A stretch of DNA of 64,000 bases from Spirometra erinaceieuropaei (lineage: Eukaryota; Platyhelminthes; Cestoda; Diphyllobothriidea; Diphyllobothriidae). The DNA lies in the NCBI GenBank assembly GCA_902702965.1, contig CACRXP010000143.1:336814-400813 (forward strand), in the 5' to 3' direction. The position numbers and the translations under genes are program-made. This document shows positions 33,116 to 46,200 of the stretch, one piece after another. The notes under the pieces are model-generated. The model worked only from the letters and a program-made list of their open reading frames with translations, made no database searches and was not told the DNA's origin. Position 1 is the first letter of the stretch; every line of letters begins with the position of its first letter.

Positions 33116-33869
33116 CATCGTTAACTTTACTAGCCACATTGGTAAATGCGGAGACATGAAGATGCCTTGTTGACGCCTAAGAATAAATTTCCGTCATTGG
33201 AATTCCTTTTTGTGAAAAGCGATCGTCCTGATGGGCCAATTAGGAAATATCGGGAGATTAAAAACCTGCCCTTAGGATGCCATATGCCTTTAGCTGTGCT
33301 CTTGACCAGTGGTAAGCATCTGTTTTGGGCGCTTTCTTGAAAACACTACCAGTGCATTCGCAGTTGGTCGGTGGAATTGGAAAGTCAACTCGTGCATGGG
33401 AGAGGGAATAGAGAGAGAGTGAGGTCGACAGCCGGGAATAAGTTCCCATAGCGCATTCCCCACAACAGTTGACCTGGCGTGCCTGTATTTATCACGGCTT
33501 GTTAGGAGTCGTAACCTAGAATGCTGCCAACTGATAGAATAACTCTATTGGCAATATCCCCGTAGTGGAGAGAGTAAAGAACTGAGAGTTAAGATGCATT
33601 TGTCATTTCTTAGCAGCTAGGTAAACTAAAGTGAAATAACTTTTGAACACACGTTGCGGACTCAAATTATGTCCTAGTGGCACGCTCGAAATAGCAGTGT
33701 TGGCAGAAAGACATTACAGTACCGTGTCAGTCAAATTTAATTTCACCTGCATTTAAATTAGTGTCCGGGAAACTATTCGCTATGGTAAAAACTTAATTTC
33801 AGTCACACGGCTAACCATCTTCCTATCATCCAATCACATTGCACACATCTGTATCTGGTGACTACCGGA
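33116..33869. other. No recognisable gene
   Basis: Separates two R1 copies; short frames only. Confidence 0.4.
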
Positions 33870-33965
33870 GATGTGCTAAATGCTGAAGTGTTAGCAGAAA
33901 TTCTGAAATAAGTTTTCTATTCGAAAAGATTAGTTAGGTAGGGTCGCCAAATTGTCATTTGGAAT
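33870..33965 (+). repeat. R1 fragment
   Basis: 'gcagaaattctgaaataag', 'tattcgaaaagattag' and 'taggtagggtcg': the first ~90 bases of R1 only, then unrelated sequence. Confidence 0.55.
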
Positions 33966-34257
33966 CTAGGGCTGTTTTCCAAAAATCAAAGAAAAAAAAT
34001 GATCCAAGTCATCATACACAAAATGGAGACGAGTAGTCGCCAGAAACCACATCCTCAGCACATTTATCCTAGAGGCAACCACTGGGCGGTCTCTGGCGAC
34101 ATTGAGAAACGAAGAGGGGAATGGAGACAAAATCGACCTTTGCAGCACTGTACGGCCATTACGACGAAGAGTAGATACCCGATTAGTCCACAATTTCTGA
34201 TAACACTAAATTCTGTGTGGTTTAACTGTTGCAAACGTGGGTTTAAGTATACGGTAG

Positions 34258-34480
34258 ATATGGCAACTCATGAAATGTCAACCGGCATTCTGAAATGCGT
34301 TATTGTTTTGAAAAGATTACTCAATCAAAGTAGGAATATACCCTACAGCATAATCCAATTACAATTCAACTACGATAGGAGCAAACTTAAACGAATTTCT
34401 TTTTAGTCGCCTTCATAGGGCGCAAACTGAAGAAATGATAATATACATGTATGACATGTTCTCGTTGCTTTTCTGTGCCC
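34258..34480 (+). repeat. R1 copy, partial
   Basis: 'caactcatgaaatgtcaacc', 'ggcattctgaaatgcg', 'ttttgaaaagattactc', 'cagcataatcc' in R1 order. The later part is only loosely alignable. The 135-codon frame over this region (33999-34406) is therefore probably not protein coding. Confidence 0.55.
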
Positions 34481-34739
34481 TTTAGAAATTAGATATATTT
34501 CATAGAATTCATATGCAAACAATTTAATATATTACTTATTTTGTAGAATATTTAAGTCTTCGTTAAATCTCTTACATGAAGGAAAATTAAAATTCGGTTT
34601 TGAAATACTAAACGAAATTTGGCGAGCATGCGTGTGATTCCGATAAATTCCCTTCAGGCCTGTCCAGTCATATGGCTATTTAAGTAATGAATCAATGGGT
34701 ACGGGCATGCAGATAATTATGCCGTAGCTCGGGTCCGAG

Positions 34740-35400
34740 GAGGGGAGGGGCAGTGAAACGCCAAAATTCCAGTCTGCGACAGAGAGAATGTGAGTCCTCG
34801 TGGAGGATAATTATATGCTGGTGGCTGGCTTGATGGCTTTGAGCCATGGCAACTGTGGGAGCTGTATGAAGTTCCTCCGTCCGTGTGTCCTGATTGCAGC
34901 CGCCTTTGTCGTAGCCAACAAACGCTGCCCAAGCAGTTTTGGATAGCTTGACGGGACCCTGTTAATCACTCTGATGGCCTCTCTGGCGTCTACATGGTGG
35001 TCTGTGTCTACTATGTGCGCCAGGATCGAGCTGTTGATGTTCTTTATGTGACCTTTCCCCAACCATGCCGGAAGATGTCCTTTTATTTTTTGGACAAACG
35101 TCGGCTCGAGTGACTAATATATTCTGCCCTACAGGAGCAATTGAATGAGTAAATACACATAGAGGTGGTCCGAGCTAGTAGTTTGTCCTTGCTTTCTCCG
35201 TATAGGATGCGGGGGCGAAAGCACAAGCCAGGCTTATTAGGGTATGCCCCGAAGGAAATGAGTATCCAAATGCCTAATGGAAAGCAATGAGATGGAGTCG
35301 TACAGTTACCAGATACTTTGAAAAAGTTCGCCGTAAATGAACTAGGGAGCACGCGAGTAAAGGTAAAAGAGCTGCAAGGACAAGACACAGGGATTCGAGA
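34740..35400 (-). pseudogene. PLE-A GIY-YIG endonuclease fragment, frameshifted
   Basis: Minus-strand pieces in order: YGESKDKLLARTTSMCIYSF, NCSCRAEYISHSSRRLSKK, then after a frameshift near 35082 GHLPAWLGKGHIKNINSSIL, AHIVDTDHHVDAREA and VPSSYPKLLGQRLLATTKAA. It is closest to the frame at 49341. Key losses are visible: GYIGRT has become EYISHS, so the glycine of YIG and the arginine are gone, and the glutamate region reads ATTKAAAI. The upstream part (35200-35400) is unclear. It points away from the RT relic at 35640-37115, so the two are not one gene. Confidence 0.75.
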
Positions 35401-35639
35401 ATTATGTGCAATTCACTTCGGACAAAATTGGAGAATTTAAGAGGGCTTCCCTTCCAGGGAGTATTCGCAAAGGCAGACAAAATCTAGGATTCTGGAAGAT
35501 CCAAGTTGGTATGTACGCAACTATTCGTTCTTATCCCTCGATAAAAAATCGAATGAAGCCTTATCGTAGGGTCCTAGGTCTTGCTGACCTCGCTACAAAC
35601 CAAACCGGCTTGAGTTAAAAAAAATTCGAGAATCACTTG

Positions 35640-37115
35640 ACTCAAACACGTGATTTTAAACCAGTTTCAAGAGAGGGCGTACAACATCTTATGTCCACTT
35701 TAGTCGTCAGAAATATTGGGGCTTGCTGTTGAAGTCGCAGCTTCAGAATCTAAAGCAACTTCAGCGGAACAAAGACGTTCTCATAACTAGGTCAGATAAA
35801 GGGACTGGCGTTATTTTGATGGACAGAGCAGATTATATTGCAAAACTACTGTCGATTTTGTCTGATCAGTAAATGTACAGTAAGTCAGAAGAGGAGAAAG
35901 ATCGTAGAGATGAAATTGAAGCACAATTACTTGACCGTTTGAAAAGAATTCAGGCGGATAGTTGCATAAGCGAACTCGACGTAAAGTGCGTCCGACCCGT
36001 CGACACGCATATACCTCGGTTATATAGCTTGCAAAAGATCCACTAAGATGACACACCGGTGTGTCCAATCCTTGATATGGAGAACTCGCCGAACCATGTG
36101 ATAGCTTAATGGCAAACGGAGAAACTTTAGCCTCTGCAGTGTATACTGACGCCACATAGATATCTTTAATTCTTTGAATTTACTTACGGCGTGAAAGAAC
36201 TCAATCTGAACGAAATGGCCATGTTTTCGTTAGATGTCTTATCCCATTTTGCAAACACACCGCTCAAGAAACGGTCAACTACCTTTTTGATTTCATTGTC
36301 GGCAATCAATAAGTTATAAGTATGCCAGTGAATGACCCCAAAGAATTGTTATTAATGTGAACCTTGAACGTGCAGTTGCTGTTTGACAGCAGTCTGCATA
36401 GACTGGTGGACGGCGTAGCTATGGACTGGACCCTTGGTCCACGTTTGGCGACATTTTTCATGGGTAAGCTAGAAGCTTTCCATCTAAATCACCAGATCAA
36501 AGATCTGAGATATTGTGGCTAAGTCGTTAATGATGTATTCGCAATCGCACCGAAACAAAATGACATCTCAATTCCACTGGGTGTTATCAATCAGGAGCAC
36601 CCAACAATCACATTCACTCTGAAAGAAGAACAGTCAGGTTCACTATCATTTCTGGATGTACTTCTGAGTAGAAACCCTGACGGCAGCATTCGACGGAGAG
36701 TCGGGCAAAACCGTGGTCCGGACTATACATCCGTTTTAGGAGGTTCGTATTAGTAAACGTTAAACATAATATAGTCCATTGTTTGACAGAAAGATTGAGA
36801 AGAATTTGATCTGATAATAGCGTTAAGAATGAGCTTAAGATAAGCGAAAGCCTTTGTTGCCACAACGGGTATCCTGCTAAATGCATAGCTAAGAACATGG
36901 CCGAAAGAAGACCAAAGCCCCAGATACTCACGGCAAGAAAGAAAAGGCTCTTCGTCAGGGTCCAATTTTAAAGGAAACGCGCCAAATAAACTTTTAGGAA
37001 GATGCCTCACGCAAGTTTTATCATAGGTCTTCCCAGCGGCTGACAGCCGTATACCGTTCTATACTAGTCCTATCCTAAACAGAGAAGCCAAGGACAAACT
37101 ACCAGCAAGCCCGCC
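35640..37115 (+). pseudogene. Penelope-like reverse transcriptase relic with linker
   Basis: Scattered frames give the PLE RT in order. TRSDKGTGVILMDRADYIAK is the N-terminal RT motif. RLYSLQKIH (36017) is followed at once by a stop. LDVLSHFANTPLKK (36229) carries the motif A aspartate. VDGVAMDWTLGP and FFMGKLEAF follow near 36410. Motif C reads VVNDVFAIAP (36523-36552), where active enzymes have YVDD: the first aspartate is an asparagine. SLSFLDVLLSRNPDGSIRR follows near 36640, then linker pieces FVATTGILLNA, RKRLF and KGNAPNKLLGRCLTQV, ending ILNREAKDKLPAS at about 37112, just where GIY-YIG should begin. With many stops and frameshifts it is clearly dead, and it lacks its endonuclease. Confidence 0.8.
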
Positions 37116-39484
37116 CTGAAAAGTTTGGACATTGAGTAATATGTTCTAATAAAAACGCCTTATTGGCTGTAATCTCGGAACCATAAGAAATTTGCCATTT
37201 GGTTTTTCCCAACTAGGGTGGAAAAGACGATAAAGTTCTGTAAAAATAAAGAAATTACTGCTTTGGCTGCCGGTACGTGCCACGTCAAAATTATTACATC
37301 ACGACGGCCCTCCTGTAGGAGACAAGGATTAGAACGAGTATGTACGTAATTCATATTATCCTCAAAAAACAAGCTTATCTTCCTCTTTGGCCAAATTCGG
37401 CATTCGTTTAATTATGGGTTTTCTCTTACATAATAGGACAATTAATTTCATGAGGCACAATTTCAGAAATCAGCGAGATCCTTAACGTCCCACTGTCGTT
37501 TTAGAAAATTCTCTCAGGTAATTAATTTCTATATAAGAATGCCATTTTGACCACATTTTATTTACGAGCTGTCAATCGCTTGGATCTCATGTGTGCGGCA
37601 AAGGCAGGACGATTTTCCGACATTGGTGAAACAGCCCATTAAATCTCCCCGCGTCGCTCTCTGTTCCGGTTAGCAAGATATGTACGGACACATCAGATTC
37701 TTAGTCTCGAGAAACCGAATCCATTAGGGTCTGTCTGAGTGAGCAGAAGTGTCAGGATAGGAAATGGCGTTTTGACAGTCCGTCTAGATGCTGCGCCATG
37801 AGTTGCAGCCCACAGAAGTAAAATTTAAAGCAATAAAATTGCATCAGAACCATTTTTAAAAAGAATGACAGAGTTGAAATCAAAAACCGTGTCTAGTCCA
37901 CAGCCAACATTTCATCTTAAGTATTTTTTGGCTGCTCAAGAGGCCGATTCCACAGCTTTTGCATCTATTCATGACTAAAATGAGGTTTCTGAAAATTGTC
38001 AATGCATTAGACAGTGATGTTAAACGGTCAGTAAGACTGCAATAAAAGTGATCCTATCAAATGTTTTGCGGTACAAGCTTGATCGGTTGTTCCTTGGGGC
38101 ATTTGCGTAGCGTCCACTTAAGCAGGCAGGAAGGAGTTCTAGAAAAGACAGAGTAGAGTGAAATTAACATTTCTAAGTTATAAGCCGTCTTTAATTTAGC
38201 CATACACTGGCACTAGCGCAGGATAACCCGGTAGTGAACGCTCCTTTAGAACAGTAAATATTCACGAACACAACCAATATGACAAGGGACCAGCGACCCA
38301 AAGGGAGAGAGCTGAATTATTCAACACACAATAAATAAATAACCCGCGTTATACCTCCATGTTTGACTAATTGATCATGGTAATCCAGAAGGGATGACCA
38401 GCTCAATCTATTTTGTCCATATCAGTAACCATTGTCCTGCATATAGCAATTATTTGAGGCTAACATCTACTGGCACGATTTTGGAACTCAGTAATTGACG
38501 CATAACTAAGTGGTAGCTCGACATTAACCGATAGAAGGTTAAATTAAGAAATAAGAGGCGCACAATGCCATTTTCGTATTCTGTCGCAGTCTATTTTCCA
38601 ACGTTTTAAATGATCCGTTCTGCCGTATGAATTATTATACACAGGCAATCGGTAACCAATTAGCGTCTGCGATGACTTCGCCTTAGTGGCTATCATCAAA
38701 CGCAGGGTTCGTTTTTTGATTTGCATTCGATATTTCGTGCACCTGTTGCTTCTTGAAAGCGCCTGCGAAACCTCCAATTAGTGAAGTTACGTGTGTACAT
38801 AATTAAAGAACCTAAATCGGTATTGACGAATGTTTTTCTGAATATTAAACATGAGGCAACTAGTTGGAAATAGTTTACGCAAGAGTACTTAAAAAAACTC
38901 AATGTTAACCTGATTTAGCACTTATTTTCGGTGTGACACTTATTAAACTGGACGTTCAACTTGCCCTCTATCTCCACCTTTAGCTGGGATAAGACAGTAA
39001 ATATTTGGTTGACCTTTCCAGCTCTTCGGTTTCACATGAGTTTTGAATTTTTAAATATATAAAGCGTTTCAAAACTGACACGCGCACGCTGCAGTGTCGG
39101 AGTTAATTTAACTGCCAGCTCTAACGAGAAAGACCGATGGACTGCGAAATCGCCACGAATAGCGAAAAGTAGTTAAAATCGGAGTTTTTTGTACTCAAGA
39201 TATCATGTCAACGTAAACCCTCGACTGACAAATGTCTAAAAGTCGTTTTCCAACTCCTGTCCCGCGCTATGGGTAAAATTTTGCGTCCAAGACTATTTCT
39301 GTGTTATTGCGTGACTGTGTAAAAATAGTTTACTTCGGTAGGGGTCAGTTACACTGTCCTGGTTCCGACTGTTAGCGTAATGTGGGCATTGCAAGTAAAG
39401 TGAGCTGATGGAGGTTTCTGAAATCTTAAGTGGGAGACTATCCAAAGGCGAAACGGAAAAGGGCGACCTGGTGTGTCGTTCTAG
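37116..39484. other. No recognisable gene
   Basis: No protein motif or repeat recognised. The PLE homology ends sharply at its left edge. Confidence 0.45.
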
Positions 39485-39815
39485 AGACAGGGTTAGTTTT
39501 AAGGTTTGGGCTAGTGTACTCCTGTGAATTAAGTTTAGGGTTAGGATTTTGTTAGGTTTAATGGTTCAACTTAGGTTTAATGCTTGGATTGTCGCTGAGG
39601 TTTGCGTTTAGTTTTAAGGTTGGAGTTTGGGTTGTGTTAAGTTTAGGGTTAGGATTTTGGTCAGATTAAAGTTTATGCTTAGGGTAGGGACTGAAATTTT
39701 TGATGGTTTTTGGATTAGGTTTAGTGTTAAGTTTGGACTTCGCGTTGGGTTTATAATTACGTCAATGATATGGCTTACTTTTGGGTTTACAGGTAGATTT
39801 ACCGTTAGGGCTGGG
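39485..39815 (+). repeat. Degenerate telomere-like array (TTAGGG type)
   Basis: 'agggttagttttaaggtttg', 'tttagggttaggattttg' (twice, near 39535 and 39643) and many 'taggtttaa' variants. The 68-codon frame inside it is a by-product of the repeat. I could not find the R4 leader beside this array. Confidence 0.75.
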
Positions 39816-42800
39816 ATATTGCTGGTGTTCTAGGCCTCCTTTAATCTTGCAGTAGATTTGTCATACATCAGGTTGCTTTTTCCGTTTCAGCTTCGGCTAC
39901 CTTCTCCGCTAACAATTTAAGCATCCCTCTTTGGATTATTTTACCTTCAATTCCCACATTGCTTTTACACTTGGGACCGGGACAGCATAATCGAACCTTG
40001 GCCACTTTTAAAAGAAGTCTAGACTGACTACAGCAAACCAGAAGTAAAAGCACACAATTAATTCATGTAGGAATGGCCTTCTCAGCATGTTCATAAGCCG
40101 TTGATTACGTCCTTGGTACCCAGCTGACTCCAGCGAAGCCGCGAACCGTGATATGGCACACATTTTCATACCGTTGGGATGTTGCAGAGGCGATAGAACG
40201 CATTGGACAGCGATCCAAGGCCACCAGGCACGCCATGGTCATTTAATTCGAAAACAAACTACATCCCACTTGGCAGTTAAGTACAGTGTATCTCATCTCT
40301 TGCCAAAACATTCTTTACATTTAAACATATCAGACGGCATATGTTCGGATCGCGCATAAACGCGTCTAAGTTCTCTCTGCAACGGGATGAGGAATTATTA
40401 CAAGGGACTTCCCACACATTAAAGAGGCTTCACGGGTTTGAATTTGTAGTCATCTAGATGATTGCCCACACAGGAAACAGGACAGGTCGTGAACTGTCTT
40501 AAGGCTGAGCCTCGGATAAGAAATCAACCAGTTCAGGTATCGATTTGTCGCAGGCGTACAGAACCCTGTGCATTGACTTTCAGACCTGAATTGCTTATCA
40601 TTGTCAAATGCCCCTATAACTGGTGCTTGTTTCACTAATGTTATTATATCTGACTACGTAATTCTTTATGAGTATAAAAACCCAAAAACGAGCATTTTGT
40701 CTGCTTTTCAGTCATTTTCATACGCTTCTGACGTGGTATTTTTGGCAATGAGTTCCCAGATTCTTCTTTCTTAAATAACCACACTAAAAGCCCTTATAGA
40801 TTAAAACAGTTTAGGTAAACTCAGTGTACATTGCAGTTCCGTTTCTTAATTAAAATTTACTGTATTTTTCGAGAATGAAACTGCAAGGAGAGAAAGGCAG
40901 CGTAGCATCCGTACAAGAGAATTTATTGGGACAAACGAATTTCTCTATGGATTATCAACGGCGACCTGTTGCTGCATAAGTAAGATAACGGATGAGAAAT
41001 ATTCAGAGATTTAAACTTCCACGGGGAGAATCAATAATAGGCGCGAGGTCATCGTTTACTGCACGCAAACTGATAAAAAATTGTAACTTAAAATTACAAA
41101 TTAGGGAAGGAAATGGGGAGGTTGGCACGCAGAGAGGTTGTGCAAATCAAGGGCTGAGATTTAACATGACATACTGGGATTGATCACGTCGTCTAACTGT
41201 TTGCATATAATGGGTTTTTCCAGCCGTGTGTAGGCTACCTCCAAATAGCGCAACATCCTAACGAACACGGTGTAAACCTGACGTATGAAAACAGATGGTT
41301 AACTTCAGTATGCCCTGATAAATATCATCCCTCTGATTCCTACACCCCCCTCTGCGTGGTTAACCTCCCATTTTCTTCGCTAAGTTGTGTTTCTTTAAGA
41401 TAAAACTTTTACTAATTTGTCTGCATGCAGTAAATGAAGGCCGTGCTGTATTTACCGATTTTCTCCGTATAAGTTTAAGTCCCTGTGGATATTTCTCATT
41501 CGTTATCTCTGTTATGCAGCGACTAGTTGCAGCTGATAAGCCGTCCCGAAATCTGTTAGTTGCAATAAATTCTATTTTGTATGCGTGCTGAAAATTCATG
41601 CGGGACAAATACTGTTTCAAGTTCATAATATCTTATGCACGGTCAGAACAAGTGTAACATCTTAATCGTATTTGCCTCGGATTTTCAAAACAAAACTTTA
41701 TTTATTTCCAATGTCGCCTCATCAACAAGCTTTTTTAATTTCTTTGCGATGCTTAAGAAGACCTTTTCACCTTCTTCCTGATAAAATTATCAGATTTAAT
41801 TAGCATTTCACAGAAAGACAGGGCTCATAGGGGACCTTCCAATTTGCCATTGACCATTTTCCCAAATGGGTATATTTTTGCAGTCTGCGGGTATCGTTCT
41901 CCAACTCGACACCCCTTGACTGAATTTTGCGAATGCCTCGGAATTTCCACAATTGAAAAGACTTCCGTTTGAATTGTGTCTTTCACTCGGACAGAAAGCT
42001 TGCAAAATACGTGTTGTCTTATAAAATTTGCTCAAAAATGGCACTTTAGTGCATGTCGGCAATTTCGTTTTCAGAAGCATCGACATCCACAGGAGCATGT
42101 CCACTTTTGAGGCTTCACATTCTTGAGCTACTAAAATTACATTCACAAAAAATTCAACAACTTGGCCCACACAAAGCCATTTTGAACTCTATTCTGACCT
42201 AATCATTGTAAATATTTAAATCAGGTGGTTGATTCTAACTGACATCCTGCGTAAGTTATAAGCCTTACGCAAACAGAAAGTGTGGTTGACGACTGAGAAA
42301 TATTGACCGAAATACTTTCCTATACCCTCAGATGAAATGGTCTACTTAATTATTTATATATTCAGCTGTTTAAAATGCAATCGACGAAGGAAGCTTATAG
42401 TCCAAAAGCGGCCCTGATCTGTAGATGCAGTGGGCGTAGCATTTGTCTTTTTAGCCTTCGTCAAAAAACGTTTTTGTCTAGTCGTGCGATTAAAGAAAAT
42501 AAATAATTTGAATATTAAGGATTTTGCCCCTGTGAGAGTAAACGTGTTAATAACGTGATTATTCGTGATTACGGGTGTCGTCAATCGTCTAGTAATTTCA
42601 CACGCTAAGCAGGTTATCTGCTTATTGGCAAACGTGTTTGCGGGCGTTTGTTACAGACTGTGCGAGTTTAAAAAGGACCTCATAACGCAGACATTAGTCC
42701 CAAAACTGCAATAAAAAGTAAAAAAATCGATTCCGATTCCATGTGTGGGGAGATTGGTAAAATATGCTAAACATACATGCGATCCCTAAGGAGAAGACCG

Positions 42801-45782
42801 TTCATCTAAACGTATTATTGCAAGAAAGAGATTTCATGTGAGTCTACACAATATATTATGACTAGAGTTTTGGGAAATCAGCTGAAACAATTTGCTTCGC
42901 AAGATTGGTTCTTCCTTCTTTAACAGTGCACTCTACATTTGAGCGGGATGGGTTTTAGTTAGGCTTTAGCATACGATGTTTTGACATATGACTTCATATT
43001 GTGTTCCCTACGATGGTGACCGGCCTACATTACTGACAGCACAAGTAATAGTCAAAATCCCAGACACACGCTTTGGATGCCCACCGCTGGCTCCTCCGCT
43101 GTTTTCTGAACGGTTTCTGGCATATTTCCGATTTTTTCTTGTTTGGCTTTTTCTATGTCCTAGAAACTAATGGGCAAATTTGCAGTTAGTCCTCTGGGAC
43201 ACAGGTTTGGTTCAAATTTGACGGGATGATTTAAAGTTAAATTCAGCATGTGATATGGAATAACATCGTACTTCTCAGAATTCATCGGTCGGACACAAGT
43301 GCCGACTGATTCGCAATGAAAACGGCGCGAGAAAAACCGATAAGCCTAGGTTTCCATATTCACTATTAAAGAACTAATAGAGCGCAATAGTGTTGTTTAG
43401 TCGAGGACTAAATTTCACTCTTTGTGAAATTATTGAAATACACGTTACTTTTCAAATGGCATTCGGATAGAACAGCAAAGTCTTTAATCTTTCCAATGCA
43501 TTAAAGAAAGCCTCAAATCTAATAGGACACGTAAGCTCTGAAACACCTTTTCAGCCAAAATGATTTCTTCTGCAGAAATCCCACAAAGTGCTTTTGAGTG
43601 CCCAACGTGTCCAAAATTTAGGGTTGGCCAAGTCGATAAAAGATAACTTCCTGAGTTGAATCCTCTACAATGTTTTCACAAAGCAATATTTGCGCCCGCC
43701 AACTAATACCTTTAAGGCAATGCCGCTTGAAATATTTCAAAAAAGAAACAAAACAAAGAGCAAATGCAGGTCAACATATCGAAGCATAAGTAAGTAGGAA
43801 CGTTTTCAAATTTCTGTGTTATGTTCCGGAAATAAGCATGCCTCTTCATGAGGGGAACAAAAAGGATGTAAGACTGTAATTATAAATATACATAATTTTC
43901 CAGTCAATAACTATGCGAAAATCAGTGATGAGGACTTTATTTCATAGAAAATACATAATGATTAATTTAGCAGTTTGCTTCTAAAATGTCAAAAATCATG
44001 TTGCCACTCCTGAAAATAGAAGGAAAAATCTTATTTTTTATTGAAAATGTTGCGCAAAATCATATGTATGGTAATATATGAAATATGTTAATAATGCGTA
44101 GTATAATGGTATACATCAAAAATTTAAAATCTAGTAATATATACGGTATATATAATCACGGAAAATTTTTAGAAATTATGAAGTGCAAGACATGGAGATA
44201 GGTCTCCGGAACATGAAGTTTTAATATCAGACCCGGAATTTTAATGAAAATTTAAGCCAAATACAACCAACTATTTTTGAATAATCGCGTTATAAAATAT
44301 CCACTTGTCCTTCTTGCGAGACCCTTCATGTCAGTAACCAGAAGACATCCTGCGTAAATCAGACACAAATATAATAGGGAACGGTTTTCCGTCGATTTTA
44401 TTTTGATAGAGGGCAGGAAGACCGTAAACCGAACAGCACTCTTTAATTGGAAAAAATAAGTTATTGAGGCTTTTATTAATCAAACTGAACACTCAATGTT
44501 GTTTTATACTTATAAAAGCCAAGATGCGCGTCACGTTTTAAAGGTTTAGACTGCCACAAATACACAATCAGCAACTGCGCATATGTCTTTTAACCTTGAA
44601 GCGGTCTGTCAAAATGCACCATGCCAGAAAAGTGAATTTTATTGTGTTCATTTGTGCTGCAAACGTCTTCACGCTTACGACATAAACTTGAACCCTAAAA
44701 TTTGATAAAAGCCATCAACGGTTTGCTGACACACTGGTTGTTCCTATATCCGTGTCTGCCAAAAAGCGATTGCAAGTTGAATGCACCCAGATTAATGTCC
44801 CTAGGGGCATGCGAACCTAATGAGGACTCGTATGCAAATGAAGTGAAGTAATTTAAAGCATAGGAAGTTATTGCAGCCTTTTACCAAACTATAGCTTGCT
44901 AATGTAAATTAAGCCCTTATCGTGGAACTCAAAATTGCGCGTTTCAGTCAATTTTTACGTGATGACTCAATTTTGAGAATACTCGTGCTAAAAGTTTCAC
45001 GCAGTATCATCTCAACATGCGTCGACCATACAAATATTGTTATCTAAAACGTTTAGACGCGTCTGGTTAGATTGAAATTCGGCTGTTTTTACTAACTTTG
45101 ATTAAAGAATAGTGTCATCTTCATAGGGTACGATTTACTTCAAGACTAGTAAGTCCATTATGACTGAGAAATGTCATCATGTTTTGAAATTGATGCACCT
45201 TACTTTGAATGAGCAGGACATACATATCGGGTTTACTGAGTCCATTTCTGCGCTTTTTGAACCGGCATCATTTAACCCTTGCCGTACTGTATAGAGTCCT
45301 CCTACAACGGGCTCCCTATTGTGTGGTCTGTCTGGAGTCTCATTAGCTGTTTGACATCTGAATGTGTAAGCCATCATATTTGAAAAAAGTATTCGGCAAT
45401 CTCGCGAGCCCAAGCAGAATGACTGGGCAGAAATCGTAACCTCTTCCACTCCACCTCACCTCCGTACTACCGTAACGCATGACCCTATTACATGGGTAGT
45501 AATTTGATCCTACTTCAATAAATACCTGCTTTGTTATAAAATGAACCGTAAGTATAAATGATGAAATGCTGTCTCATAGTCATGCGTATTTTCCGAAGAC
45601 AAGATATTTTTTCCAAAAGCAGACACTTAAATAGTCATTAAATGCAAAAAAAGCTTAAAATACATTACGTACATATGCCATCGAAGAGGAGAAAGGAGAA
45701 CGAATGCAGGTGCAATAATACAACAATTTTTCTGGCTTACTTTGCATTCATTCCCATGATAGAGGACACTCACTGATCGTGT
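39816..45782. other. Long stretch, no recognisable gene
   Basis: Nearly 6 kb, strongly AT-rich between 43700 and 44300. One small hairpin TGCGTAAG/CTTACGCA at 42248-42271. Frames up to 120 codons (41808-42170) show no motif. Confidence 0.45.
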
Positions 45783-46200
45783 TACGGACGTTACTCGTCC
45801 TGATGTGCCTTAGGGCCCTCTGTCGAGCCTAACCAGCAGCCGTACAGAGGCTCATGATATAGATAGTTTCATAACACGGTCGCTGAGCACCCGTCTACCA
45901 TTGTATATTCCGCATCACAACCGACAACACGCCCGTGGCTCAGTGGCTAAGGGTATTGGACCTCAAACCAATAGGTTGTGAGATCGAACCCAGGTGTTAC
46001 ACATTTTGGGATTGGGTATGACTGCTTGATGACGACCAATGAGTCAGAAATGGCTATTTCAGTCTCCCTTGTCCTTGCCGGTAATGTTACTCTGCCTATA
46101 TCATATGCCACTATTTGGCTGCTTGTTGGGCTCGAGAGAGATGGAGCCCAAAGGCACAACGGGACGAGTGCCTATCGTACCACGACCGGCCATATGTTTA
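45783..46200 (+). repeat. S1 tRNA-related SINE-like element, reference copy with inverted tail
   Basis: At 45785-45875 the S1 tail is present in reverse ('actcgtcctgatgtgcc', 'gagcctaaccagcagcc', 'gctcatgatata'). Then come an upstream box ('ctaccattgtatattccg'), a tRNA-like head from 45931 (GCCCGTGGCTCAGTGGC, A box at 45936-45947; AGATCGAACCC, B box at 45981-45991), the body 'ttgggattgggtatgactgc' and 'tgagtcagaaatggc', and a plus-strand tail 'gttgggctcgagagagatgg' with 'aaggcacaacgggacgag'. The two tails are inverted to each other, so the unit can fold back. The head resembles a tRNA, but the anticodon loop has eight bases, so it is not a working tRNA. Confidence 0.75.

Noticed and set aside
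33999..34406. 135-codon frame as a gene
   Set aside because: Its second half is an R1 copy and the first half has no motif.
39627..39833. Phe/Val/Arg-rich frame as a peptide gene
   Set aside because: It lies inside a degenerate TTAGGG-type array.
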